In this document: in pieces, positions 1-12,900 of the stretch | Position numbering within the stretch: the stretch's first letter is position 1 | Layout of the letters: every line of letters begins with the position of its first letter | NCBI RefSeq assembly: GCF_040054535.1 | Contig: NC_090782.1 | Span: 22,998,001-23,062,000, forward strand | Direction: 5' to 3' | Source of the DNA: Antennarius striatus | Lineage: Eukaryota; Chordata; Actinopteri; Lophiiformes; Antennariidae | DNA length: 64,000 nucleotides | Made by a program: the position numbers and the translations under genes | Notes under the pieces: model-generated | What the model saw: the letters and a program-made list of their open reading frames with translations, nothing else | The model's database searches: none | What the model was told of the DNA's origin: nothing

Positions 1-3000
1 TGCACCATGGCAATGTAGGAGTCGGCTCCCGGGCTGTTGGACCATGACACCATCAGAGCGTTGCTCTCGCAGTCCATCTCAGCAGAGGTCACAGCTGGGG
101 TGCACGGCCCTGGCAAAAAGAGACAATGAAACTTTGGCATGTTTGATCCATTTTAAAGCACCAAAACAGTCGATGACTGAACGATCCGTGTGAAAGCATG
201 TAAATAACTATTTCTTGGCTCTGCATCGGCACATACTGGTCTTGATCAGCACACTGTCGCTCGGTGCACTCTTGCATTCAGTGTCCTCTGCCGTCACACT
301 AGCCGTGTAGTGTTGTCCGCAGTGCAGCCCCATCAGATCGCACTGGAACTCAAAGGAGTTGCATTCCACCGCGTGGCCGTCAGGGCCGACGGCGGTCACT
401 CGGTACATATGTCCCAGTCCCATCTCAGCCTTCCACGACATGGAGGCCACATTGTTGCTGCAGCTTAGGTTGGCTTGGAGGTTCTGTGGAATGCAGGGCA
501 CTGAGGGGGTGGGGGGAGGAAAAGAAACCGTTATATCTGCCCCTTTTATCGGTTTGATGATTTTCCGACAGCATAGCGTGTACTCTAAATCCTGCACCTG
601 TCCTGAGGATGTCCCCTTCGCTCTGGGAGCTGTTGCACGTCCGTCCCTCCGACATGACAAGCAGGATGTATACTTCTCCACACGGCAGGCCGCTGATGTC
701 ACAACTGCTTTCTGAGGTTGTGCAACACGCGTGCTCTCCGTTTTCCTTCTCCAGGGTTGCCGTATACGTTAACGCACCGGGAACATCTGACCAGGCGATG
801 GTAGCCGTGCGGTTGTCGCAGCCCACCCATTTCATTAGGCTTGCAGGAGGACAAGGAGCTGGGGACAGAGGAGTAATGGGGGGCACAGGTGTTACAGAAG
901 CTACACAATTAGCTTGTGTATTTACAGCCAAAGTACACGATTTTGAAAGAGGTGCAAAAACAACAAACTTTTTTTTTTAAATATATTTAAATGTATGCAT
1001 TAAAAATAAAATTTCAAGTGGAAACAAACAAAACTAGAAATGGATTTTAATTTCTCTGACTTGACTATTTAAATTAAATTTATAATGTTTAGAAGACAAT
1101 AAATATACACAGGTTATGTATGACAGCCCATCTATGTTGTAGTAATCTAAAATGAGTTATCTCTTTCTAAAGTGATAATGTTTAGTAGATTTGTGAATAT
1201 AATTATAATTACAATGCTTATTAGATAATTAGTATTGTTCCCCTACCTGTCTCTGTTGTGATGGCGTTGCTGGGTCCGCTGGAGCACCGCTGGTCCGAGG
1301 CCTCCAGGGTGAAGGTGAGGTTTTGGCTGCAAATCAGCGGCGGCACGCTGCACATCCCATCTGAGGTGGAGTTACACTGAAATGACTGGATGTACCCGTA
1401 GCTGTCTGTTGTCATGACGAAGTAGTCCTCAGCCCCTGCAGACTCCTCGTATATCACCCAGGCTGAGTTGTACAGACAGTCGATCTCCACCTCAGTCAGG
1501 TGAGGTACGCATGGAACTGGAAGTTGAGGAGGAACAACATGCGGTGATTAGTTCAGGAGGAAGTCATTGATGTCTTTGTTGTCACATTTATTTTTTTACT
1601 AAATATTCAATCATGAAATTTGGTTCTTCTAGTGGGACTAAGAAGCTAAAACATAAACCATCTGTGTCTCATATTTCTGTTGCTCCAAAATATAATAAAC
1701 ATCAATTGAACATGAAATTATATAAACGAGTGGAATAGAAAAAAAATAAGCTCAAACAAAATAAAAGAACATTTGAACAAGAAAAAAAGAACTGTATTTG
1801 CCCACAAATACAAACCCTAACCTGTTGTGATCATTTTTGTGGTGCTGTCTCTGCCCACACATCCGTTCCTAGATGGCGTGATGGTGATGTTGTACTCTGA
1901 CCCACACTCCAGCATGCTGAGATCACATCCACCGTTTGTGCTGTTGCACTGGTGTTTGACTTCCATGGCTTTTGCTGCTGACACCGTGTACATGACCCCC
2001 GGAGCGCTGTTGTTCCAGGTTACCGATACAACGCCACTGGCGCAGTCGACGGCAGGATGGAAGTTTGTGAGAGGACATGGAGCTGAGAGGAAGGAGGAAA
2101 AAAGGAGGAGATTAAAGATGAGGACCAGTAAATAAATGTGCTGCTACATGAATCGATTTCTCAGTAAAGAAATTTATATTTTCCTCAAAACCTATTTTCT
2201 CTGTATCTAGGTAACTGAGCTAACCTACCTGTGGCAACCTCCGTTTTAGGACTGTAGGAGCTGTTGCACACCTCATCCTGGGCCACCACGGAAACATTGT
2301 AGGTCAAACCACACTCCATGTTGTGCATGAGACAGTGGTGCTCATTGGTCTCACAGCTGCTCATGTGACCTCCACTGCTCGACACATAGGTGCAGAACTG
2401 AACGACGTGACCCATCGACTGCCAGGTGATGTTCAGAACCCCGGAGTGACAGTCCAGGCTGTTCTGTACGTTCTGAGGCACACAAGGAGCTGGAGAGAGA
2501 AGGGAGAGGGGTAGAGGAGTCGTCCTGTCAGTGAAGGGACAAACATCCTAATCTTGACTTATTCTGATGTAGTTAGAATGAACTGATGTCGCGTGTATCA
2601 CATTCAATGTTGCCACTAGGGGTTGCTAAAGAAAACCATTTTCAAATTGGTATAGGAAAGCTAGAGGGGAATTATTCACTGAGATTAAAACATAGGACAG
2701 TATGAGACAAATATGAGTATTAGTGGAAATATCTACCTGTATGAATCACTTCAACGTTACTCTTGGCTCCAAAGCAGTTCTCATCAACCCCAGCAGCGTA
2801 GACCATGTACTGTCGTCCACAGGGGAGACCAGACATCTGACAGCTTGTTCTGCTGGTGTTGCAGGACCACCGGCGCCCCTCTGCATCCTCAGCCATGGCC
2901 ATGTAGGACGCCGCGCCCTTTGAGGCCTGCCACGACACCGTGATGTTGTCTGATTCGCAGGAAGCATCGACCACCAGCTGGGTCGGAGGGCAGGGAGCTG

Positions 3001-3963
3001 AAGAGGCGAGATCGGGAAAAGGTGAAGCATTTTTCATTTGCACATAGTGAGGACAATTTCAAGAACATGGCAGAATGATTGCAGCCCATTACATTTTAGA
3101 GTCTTTTCTCTGCTGTCCATTCGTTAAATGTGCATCCTATAAAATCACTTCATTTCAGCATGAGTTCGCAACCAAGTAAATGAGTTAAAAAACAACAGAT
3201 ACTGGATCAATAATTTTAATTAATAAGGTGATTTAATAAACAGCATGGGTAAAAATGATGGATCAGATGAAGCAGTGGACATAAGTAAAGGATAGATAGT
3301 TTGCAGCTGCATTGTTTGAATAAGATGAAGTTACCTGAGATGACCCTGAACCAGTCCTGTGCAGGACTGGGGCACTTGTATCCCTGCCCACTGACAGTGA
3401 CCCTGTAGCTCTCCCCACACTGCAGAGAGCTGATGTTGCAGGAGGAGCCGAAGGTGGAGCAGGTCAGCAGGTGTGAGATGCCAAAGGCGTCGGCCGAGGC
3501 GTTGTAGTAAAGGATGCCGCTGCCGGGCGTCCATGACACTACGGCTGTGTTTGTGTCACAATCCAGTTCGGTTGTCAGACCGCTGTGGGGACACGGTCCT
3601 GGAAGGAGAGGGATGTGTGAAACCCAATCAGAGTGTTGTGAATTAAACAACGTAAGCTACAAGACAGCTGTAGTGTGTGTGTGTGTGTGTGTGTTTTGTT
3701 ACCTGTGGTGACCATGATGGACTCGCTGATCAAACTGACGCAGGAGTGGCTGCGGGCCATCACGGTGATGTTGTAGTCCTGCCCACAGGCCAGGTAGCTG
3801 AAATCACAGAAGGTGTCGGTGCTGTCACACTCAGCATCATAACCCAGACTTCCATGGGCGTAGACGGTGTAAGACGTAGCACCAAGCGCCGGGTCCCACG
3901 TAACCACGGTGATGCCCGTCACGCAGTCCACCTGTGCTGTGATGTGGGTGGGGGCACATGGGG
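1..3963 (-). other. FN3 domains 23-31 of the FNDC7-related gene (last one partial)
   Basis: Exons on the minus strand: 3703-3963, 3335-3598, 2737-2997, 2229-2489, 1822-2082, 1247-1516, 598-858, 237-500 and 1-109 (continues off the left edge). The 1822-2082 exon has an open frame but no internal ATG, so it is easily missed by start-codon-based searches; it carries the same start (Ala-Pro-Cys-Pro) and Thr-Thr-Gly end as its neighbours. The donor at 237 reads Lys-Thr followed by a GTATGT splice signal. Confidence 0.85.
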
Positions 3964-6900
3964 CTGAAAGAGAGAAGCAGATATGTGTCTGGGTCACATC
4001 GAGATGAGCATCAGTTATTTCCTATACCAACCAAATGTGGAATATTTCCAGTGTAACTTTGTTTTGTAGTGGTGGAAATAGAAAAAAGGTTCACTCCCTT
4101 TTCAAACGGAGCCTTTATTTATTCAGGACTGTTGTTACTGTTAAAGCTGATGTCACACTGAGTCTGCATGCACACAGGGACACCGAAACGGAATGAAAAC
4201 TAAATGGAATTCAGCCACCATTCATTCTATTACCCAGACAGATTTTGACATTGTATTTCCACTGACTTCCACTTTCCTCAATCTGTGAAACAAAGTCTTT
4301 TTTAAATCGTTACATTGATTCACTGTGAAAAATACAAATTACATATAAAGCAAGATGCTGATTTAATGTGTACTAATACAGTATTCACTAAATTAACAGT
4401 ACCTGCATACAGCATTTCTGCAATGGTTGGCTGGCTGCTGCATGTGTCTGTGTGGCCGACCACACTGATGGTGTATCTCTCCCCGCAGGTCAGCTGGTCA
4501 AAGGAGCAGTTGGAGCTGGTGGAGTTGCAGGTCATGATCATTCCTCTGCCGTCCTCTGCTGAAACCACCTGGGTCTGATCTGGACCCATGTTATCCCAGG
4601 TCACTGTCGCTATGTTGGTGCTGCATTGCAGATTCACCTGCACCATCTCTGGTTTGCAGGGGGCTTAAACAGGTAGGTAGATAAGAGGGGTAGACCGTAA
4701 GAAGGAGTCACAGATGATGAGTTTTACAGAATGCTTATTGTTAATATTGACTGTGCCTTTAAGGGCAATGTCAGCAGGTAAATATTTACACATTTTGTAG
4801 CAACATAATATACATTTAGAAATAATTCATTTGAACCTGTTGATGGCTTTGTTTCATACCCTAATTCAAGCTTTATCTACCTGAGTCTTTGCTGTAGTCA
4901 GATCCCACGATGGTCCCGCAGTCGATCGACGAGGTCGTGACGACGATGCTGTAGCGGAGGCCACAGGTTAGGTTCTCAATGGCGCAGCTCGTAGTGTTGG
5001 TGTTGCAGGTCATGCGGGAGTCGTCACTGCCGATGGCTATTGCTGTGTAAATGCTAAGGTCTCTGTTGCTCTGTAGCCACTGCACGACAAAGGAGTTGGC
5101 ATTACAGTCCAGGTCAGCCACCACTCTGTCAGGGAGGCAGGGTGCTGTGGGAAGTAGCGGGAGCACAAGGAGCAAGGTTAGATCATCTGTTTGATGCTTT
5201 TCAGCTTTTATTCCTTTTCTTTAATTGATTGAATTAAAAATCTGGCTTATTTACCTGAGTCAAACATTAGTGGTGCTCCCTCGATGCTGTCGCATGTGGC
5301 ACTGGAAGCGATCAGAACAGCGGAATACCGTTTTCCACAGTTCAGCTTCACTGAGCAGGAAGTCGTGTTGGAAGAACAGGAAACAACATGGCCGTGAGTC
5401 CCGCTCACAGTGGCTGTATAGGAGACTGCGTGGTAGCTTGGTTCCCAGGTGAGCATTCCCATGTTGGTGCCACAGACGGCTCTCACTGACAAGTTGGTTG
5501 GAGGACAGGGAGCTGACAGGGAACAGATCCGTGTTACATCAGATGAACATACACTGAACAGGACAGGAATGTACAGTTGTGCGCTGATAGACCGGGTCTG
5601 AACCTGTTTCTGTTATGATGGGCTCGCTGTAGACACTGGTACATTCAGTGTCGACGGCAGCCGCCGTCAGCGTGTACAGCTCTCCACACTGCAGGCCGGT
5701 GATCACTTGCGACGTTTGGGACATGGAGTAGTTGGCGCTGGCCCCGCCATCTTTGTGCGAATGGATCATGTAGGTTGCGCCACTTACTGGGCTTTGGTTC
5801 CAGCTCACTGTGATGTCATTGTTAACACATGTTGTCACTCCGGTCACACCGGTTGGTGGACAGATGACTGAAAATAACAAGAGGAATGTTTTAATATAGT
5901 ATTATATAAGAGTTCTGCTTTACCCTTCCTCTGTGCACTAACGCACTGTCATGAGTGCTACTGATCATCCCATCCAATTTTCATCAAGAAAAACAACAGG
6001 CCTAGGTGGGGGGGGGGGGTGTTGAACTATTCATTTAATACCTGCACACATCCTCTCACCTGTCTGGAAAGTAAAGGGTAGGCTGGGTTCACTCATGCAG
6101 CCCCTCTCCATGGTGGCCACCGTGACGACGGTGGTCTGGCCACACTGGAGGTCCGTGAGCGAGCAGCTGGTTCCGTTAGAGGAGCAGCTGTGCTCAGGGT
6201 CGCCCAAGCCAGACGGCAGGACAGTGGCCACGTAGTAATCAGCTGGTTGGGCAGCAGTCCAGGTCACATGACCTATGTTACCGACACACTGGAGGGAGAC
6301 GTCGATGTTGGTGGGCGGGCAAGGGCCTGAAGGACCGAGGAGACGGGTAAAGTTAATATGTATGTATAAAATAACAGCATCAAAACAGGACAAATATTTT
6401 CATACATAATAGACAGCCAGAGAAGAGAGCAGGATTTTTTTTTTGCCTTTTCTGATGTCTGTTGGTTTTGTTTGAAAAAATTCTCATAAAAATATGCATA
6501 TAATATTTTGCAAAGCCACATCTTTATTTGAGTCTACTCCAAAATCAATGATTCCCTTTCTGTGGGACGATGCTCACTCTTCCCATCAGTTTCATGGCAA
6601 TTTGTGAAGACGTCTGGGTGCGGAAGAGGTGTTGTAATTTTCAAAGAACTGTAAAACACTCTTGACTCTCCTTTCTGTTAGTATTTAATGTGATGTATTC
6701 TTCCATACTGGATTTCCACATCTGCATCAATATCTGTCAGATGTGTTAGGTATAGTTAATAATTAAGTGGAAAAAGTCAAATAAACCCCTGGATCTAAAT
6801 CCTTGTCTTAAATAAATGGGCTCTTCCTGCCAGATTTTCAAACCTCCCACCAAGATTCAGGAAAATCCATCTTGCGCACAATCCTGCTAACAGTTAAACA

Positions 6901-9900
6901 AACACTGCATTTTCTGTCCCCCCTCACCTGCAGTGTACGAATACGCATAGCTGTCGAAGCCCTGGCAGCGATCAGAGAACGGGGTGACTGTGATCAGGTA
7001 CATCTGGGCGCAGTGTAAGTGTGACAGGTGGCAGGTGGTGCCGTTCGAGGTGCATTCCTTGACATCCCCCTGTCTGCCAACCGCTGCCACTTTGTAGTAA
7101 ACCACCCCGGGACTGTGTAGCCAGCTGACCGCCGCCGTGTTGTTTTCACACACCAAGGAGGCGCTGACATTCACAGGAGGACAAGGGGCTGATGGGAAAA
7201 CAAGAGGAGATAAATCATAATGTAAAAGGATGAATCTTGGGATGATTCCTCAACCATTGATAGCTCTCCTACCCGTCTGTATTTGTGTGACACCGGGCAC
7301 GCTGCTGTTGCAGTGGTCAGCCACAGCGATCACTGTGACATTATACAGGCTACCACAGATTAGTGACGACAGTGAGCAGTGGGTCAGGCCAGTGTGGCAC
7401 GAGTCCATTTGGTCTGCAGACTGGATGTGGGCATAGAAGTCCTTTCTTCCCAAAGTCTCGTCCCAGTTCAGTAAGGCAATGCCGGTCTCACAGGAGTATG
7501 TGTACTCCACGTTTGAAGGGGTGCAGGGCGCTGGATGAAAGAGGAGAACAGCAGGTTCCTTAACACCTCATTGAACGACATAATTTGGTGCAAACGTGAT
7601 TGAGGAGCAACAATATGTTAGAAAGTCCCACCTGTCATGACCTGAAAACTAGAGCTGGGTTTGCTTTGACACTGTGGTCCATCAGCAACAGCCTGGACGG
7701 TGTAGGTGTGACCACATAGGAGCTCCTCCAGGATGCAGCTGTGGTTGGAGGCGGAGGTGCAGAATACCATGGACGAGTCAAGGGTTGAGGTGGCGCTGAC
7801 CATCACGCTCATGGCGTCCTCATCCTCCACCCAAGTGACAGAGGCATGGTTGGAGACACAGTCCATGTAGTGGTCCTGGATCACTGGAGGGCAGGGGGCT
7901 GGAGGGGGCGTAGTCACATATTATAATCCCTTCACAGCTGAATACACTGATGGAATCCTGTCAATAAATTCATTGTTTTCTTCTACATCCCAAATGCTAA
8001 TGATGTATAAAAACATTGAGAACACAATACTTTTAATTTATACACTTACGTTGTCTTAACTACTTCTGGACTATAAAATGTTTTTTCACACATCTTAAAC
8101 AACGTTGCAGCTAATCTTTAGATTTTTATGAGCTGACAGCCTCCAAGGGGCGCTCTAGTGGGAGGTCAAGAGTGAGATAGACACCTGGAAGAGATAATGC
8201 ACCGAGGAAGACGCTACCATAGTTTGATTGTGTCTTAAACAGACATTTTGCACATCACACACCACTTTTGATTGAAAACACGTGAAGAAAGCCACATGAT
8301 GTAGCTGTTAAGTTAAAAGTATTAGATCTGGCTGTTGAAGTAGGAAACAGAGCGGCTGAACTTAAGTTTGGTATCAATTAATCAATGGCGAGACGTCGCA
8401 GATGGCAGTCATATTTACTGCTGTGTGCAGACACTATTTCGGAAAAAGCGGTCATTAAAGAACATAAAAATCTTTATACATAAGTACCTCATGTTACAGT
8501 ACCTCAACACTTGTAGTTTATAGAGAGATACCACTTCCATATGTACGAAGTTTTGTTTTCTTTTAAAATTTAGTTGATGCAGCTTATATTCAGGTGCGCT
8601 CAATAGTCCGGAAATTGCTGTACATTAAATCTGCACATTCAATCATTACTGAATCACTTTATCAAATTAGTTTCCTTCTTATTCATTTACAGTATGACTG
8701 CATAGTCAAAATCAATATTATTGAAAACATGCAGATTATTCCAGGCGTCGTAATCTGAAAATATCATCATTTTGTCCAAAAATAAATCTGTAATCATGCT
8801 AGTAAGTAGAACTAAAATGTGGTATCTTCACTCTCGTTTCCTTACCAGTCGTTATGTTGGTTGTGGCCAGCAGGGAGCTGTTGCAGACCCCGTCCCCTGC
8901 CAGCACCTTCACAGTATAGAATTCTCCACACTGCAGTTGGCTCAGATCACAGGACGTGTTGGTGGAAACACAGGAGTCAACGTGTCCATAGGCCTCAGCA
9001 ACGACTGTGTAATAATGTGCTCCAGCGCTGGACCCCCAGCTCACCGTCACTACATCAGAGTCACAGTCCAGGGTAGCCATCACATTGGTAGGGTCACATG
9101 GTACTAGAGAAGGGAGGGAGAGGACAGCATGATGACCTGAATTTAGTCATGAATTTGCAGAAAGTATAGTTATGGTCTGACTCGGTAGCTTTTCCGACTC
9201 GTGTCACACTTTTTATGTCTCATCTAACTTTGTACATAACTATAAAGCACACGGCCAAAATGAAAGGCTTTAATTCAAACATAAAATGTGTATTTACCAG
9301 TTGTTGCTGAGATGTTGGCGCTCACAGAGCTGTTACACCTGTCGTTTAGGGCCACCACATTCAACATGTATGTCTGCGCGCACTGAAGGCCAGTGAAGAG
9401 GCTGCTCTGATTGACTGTATGTAGGTAATAATAGGAACCTCCCGCTCCCATCAGTGTGGCCATGTAGGACGCTGCACCGGAGGTTTCATCCCAGGATGAC
9501 CAGAACGTGTTAGTGGAACACTCCACCCCGCCTTCAACGTTCATTGGAACGCAAGGAGCTGAAAAAGAAATGATGGAGGTGATGAAGAGGAAAGAAAAAG
9601 CAAAGAGGCATTTTACCATCATCTAATATCTGTTACTTGTGCTGTGAGGTCACCTGTCAGGCTTACCAGTATTAACTATCTCTGGGACACTACTTTCTCC
9701 TTCACATGTGCTGCTAATGGCTTTGACCGTCACGGTGTACTGCTGTCCACAGGGTAGGTTGTTCAGTGTGCATCTTGAATGCGCCGTAACACAGCGAAGT
9801 GCAGTTCCATCGCTGGCCAGAGCGATGGCGCTGTAGTTTACCGGGATGGATCCAGGCCACCAGCTGATGGTTAGTGTGCCGGTGCCACAGTTCAGCTTGT

Positions 9901-12900
9901 TGAGCACACTTTCAACGGCACACGGGGCTGGCACAAAAGGGAAAATGGAATTTAGGATTTTTTAAATAATTTTTTGTTGTTGTTTTTTTTCAAGTAAAGA
10001 AATTACACAAAAATTGTCATTTCTCTTTACACAATGTACATGACAGACAAGGTTAAGTAAATGGCTCCACCTGCTAAACTTCACCTATAAAACATTTTTA
10101 ATTTATTGTTTGCACTTACCTAGGATACATAAAGTAACTGAACCATATTATTTTTACAAATTAAAACAATACTTTTTTTTTGTAGATTAGACGAAAGAGA
10201 ATATTTCCAACTCTTTGAAATTTCAGGATTTTTTCTGAATTTTCAGTCTCGTCCTCTTCCTTTTTTTGATGACAGTGCTTTCATCAAAAGAAGATGATGA
10301 GTTTAAAGCGAAAGGAACAAAGATTAAGAAAGTATTAAACGAGCAACAAGAAATAGGTGCTAAGTAGAGCTCCTCCTTCTCACCAGTTGTATGCCTGACC
10401 GGCTCGCTGTAAGGACTCTGACAGTCTCCGTCGGATGCCGACACGGTGAAGGTGTACTCCTTCCCACAGCGAAGACTGTGGAGTTGACAGCTGTGGTTCA
10501 TGCCCGCGTCACAGGTCATAGTGTGTCCATCTGTGGACACGGCCTTGCCGGTGTAGTAAAGCGCATTGGGGCTGCTGTTCCAGGTTAACATGGCAGAGTT
10601 GTTGGCACAGTTGAGTGAGACATCCACCTGAGACGGAGGGCAGGGTGCTGCAGAGGGAGAAACCACAGTTGGATGCTACGAGTTTTGGACTCAGCCATCC
10701 CAGAGAGACTTCACCTCTGTAGTTTTTTACCTGTGTACAGCATCTCCATGTCGCTCTCATTGCTGGTGCACTTGTCGTTCGTGGCAGTTACGCAGACATT
10801 GTAAACTTTACCACACATCAGGCCCTCTAATTTGCATGACGTATCATTGGACGAGCACCGTAACATGTGACCGTATCCATCCTTCGCAGCTGCTTGGTAA
10901 GAGAGAGCTCCATAGCTTGCTTGCCAAATGACATATGCATAATTCTGGCTGCAATTTTTCATCACCATTACATCAGTGGGCACACATGGCACTGGGGGGG
11001 GAGAAAACCTCACGTCAGCTTGGTAAATTTGGAGGAAGCGTAAAGCGCCACACTGTCAGAAGCATTTAACATTGTGCTATCTTACTTTTCCCAACCGGTA
11101 GCACCGACGGTTGACCAACACAGGTGCCGTTGAAGGACATCACTGTCAGCGTGTAGTTGTATCCACATTCCAGTGTGTTGACCGTCAGCTCCGGCTCAGT
11201 AGTGTTGTAGGACATCTGCTTGTCACTGCTTGAGATCACACTGATGTACCCTTCTGCGTTACTGATTGTGGTCCAGCTGAGTGTCAGCACTTGTGACTGA
11301 CAGTCTAAATAAGGAGTGACACTGGGGCCACAAGGGACTAGAGAGAGGGAAGAGAGAAAGGTAAGGGATGGCCTTGAGGACTGTATTTGATATAAATACA
11401 ATTCCTGTAGACTCTAGAAAGATTTTGCTTCTAAAATCTAGAGTTCAAGTAAAATAATGATATAAGAAAAGAAAGGAAGACTGAAAATGTAGAAAAAAAC
11501 GTGGAGGATGTGCTGACTGTTAGTGGGGCAAACAGCGTTTGACCTGAAGACCTTAACCATCTGCTGGAAATGTTTGGATTTATCACACTTGTCTTACATT
11601 TAGGTTAAATTTAATCAAAAAGGAAGCACTTTATCAGATTCTGCTGTTGTCAAATCTGATCAGATTGTTAATTTGTTAACATTACTCTTTCTGAAACACT
11701 AAGGGAGATATAGTGCCTTGACTGGAGGGAGTGTGTGTTTGTGCCGTTCCTACCAGACTCCATATAGATGGGCTCAGAGGGCTGGCTGGGGCACATGCCA
11801 TCATGGTAGCTGACAGTTACGGTGTACACCTGGCTGCATTTCAGGTTGGATACCCAGCAGCTGGTATTGGTGGAGCTGCAGCTGAGAAGTCCTTGACCTT
11901 CATCCACAATGGTGGCAGTGTAGGATTTCATTTCAGGATGGCCGTACCAGGAAATCAGAGCTTCATTGGCTGCACAGTCCAGGGACGCCATAACGTGATG
12001 TGGAGGACAAGCAGCTGAAATGATGCACAGGGACAATTTAGTTGCAGATATGTGATCAGGTACCCCGTCTTTAAAGTAGCTCCACATTAAAATACCCCAG
12101 AAGAGGAAAAGCAGCCTGGCAGTACCTGTCTCTATTGTAACCGTCTCGCTGGCAGTGCTGTTGCACACGAAGTTGGAGGCAAGGACGTATGCTGTGTAGT
12201 TGGTACTGCACTTCAAGCCCTCAATCTTACAGCTTCTTCCCATGGTGATGCACTGGTGAGAGACTCCATAACTGTCTTTGGCAATGGCGACATAGAAAAC
12301 AGCGCTGCCTGTGGTGATCCAGGACACACTGATGGAGTCGGCTCCACATTCCTTCACTGCTGATACGTTAAATGGAGCACACGGGACTGGAGGAGAGGAG
12401 ACAAGTTAGAAACATGGCAAGAAAGCTGTCGTTAAAGAATCATAGGAGTTCTTGAGCGTCGCTAACCCGTCTCGGCCACAGGCCCCAGTGACCTAGGACT
12501 TGCACATTCGTTGTCGTAAGCTGTGATGTAAATTGTCAGCAAGTCTCCACAGTGGATTCCTTCCATGGCGCAGCTGTTGGACATCGAACTGCATGTGTAG
12601 TGGTTATTTGTTCCTTTGTTTCCGAAGGCTTCCACAGTGTAGTTTAGGGCGCCCTCAGCAAGGTCCCACTTGCTAAGCAGAACATCTGAGCCACAGTCAG
12701 CTGAGGTTTGCACATTCTGGGGAATGCAAGGTGCTAGAGACAAATAAATAGAAATGAATGAGTTAGTTATTTTACTTCATTCAAAGTTTTATTTGCAATT
12801 TAGAAAGTTCTAACAAAAAAATAGATATAATTTAGCCACTAGAAGTCGCTGAAATTAGCTGTCCCTGATTGTTTTTAATGGAGGTGTGTGTTCAGTATTA

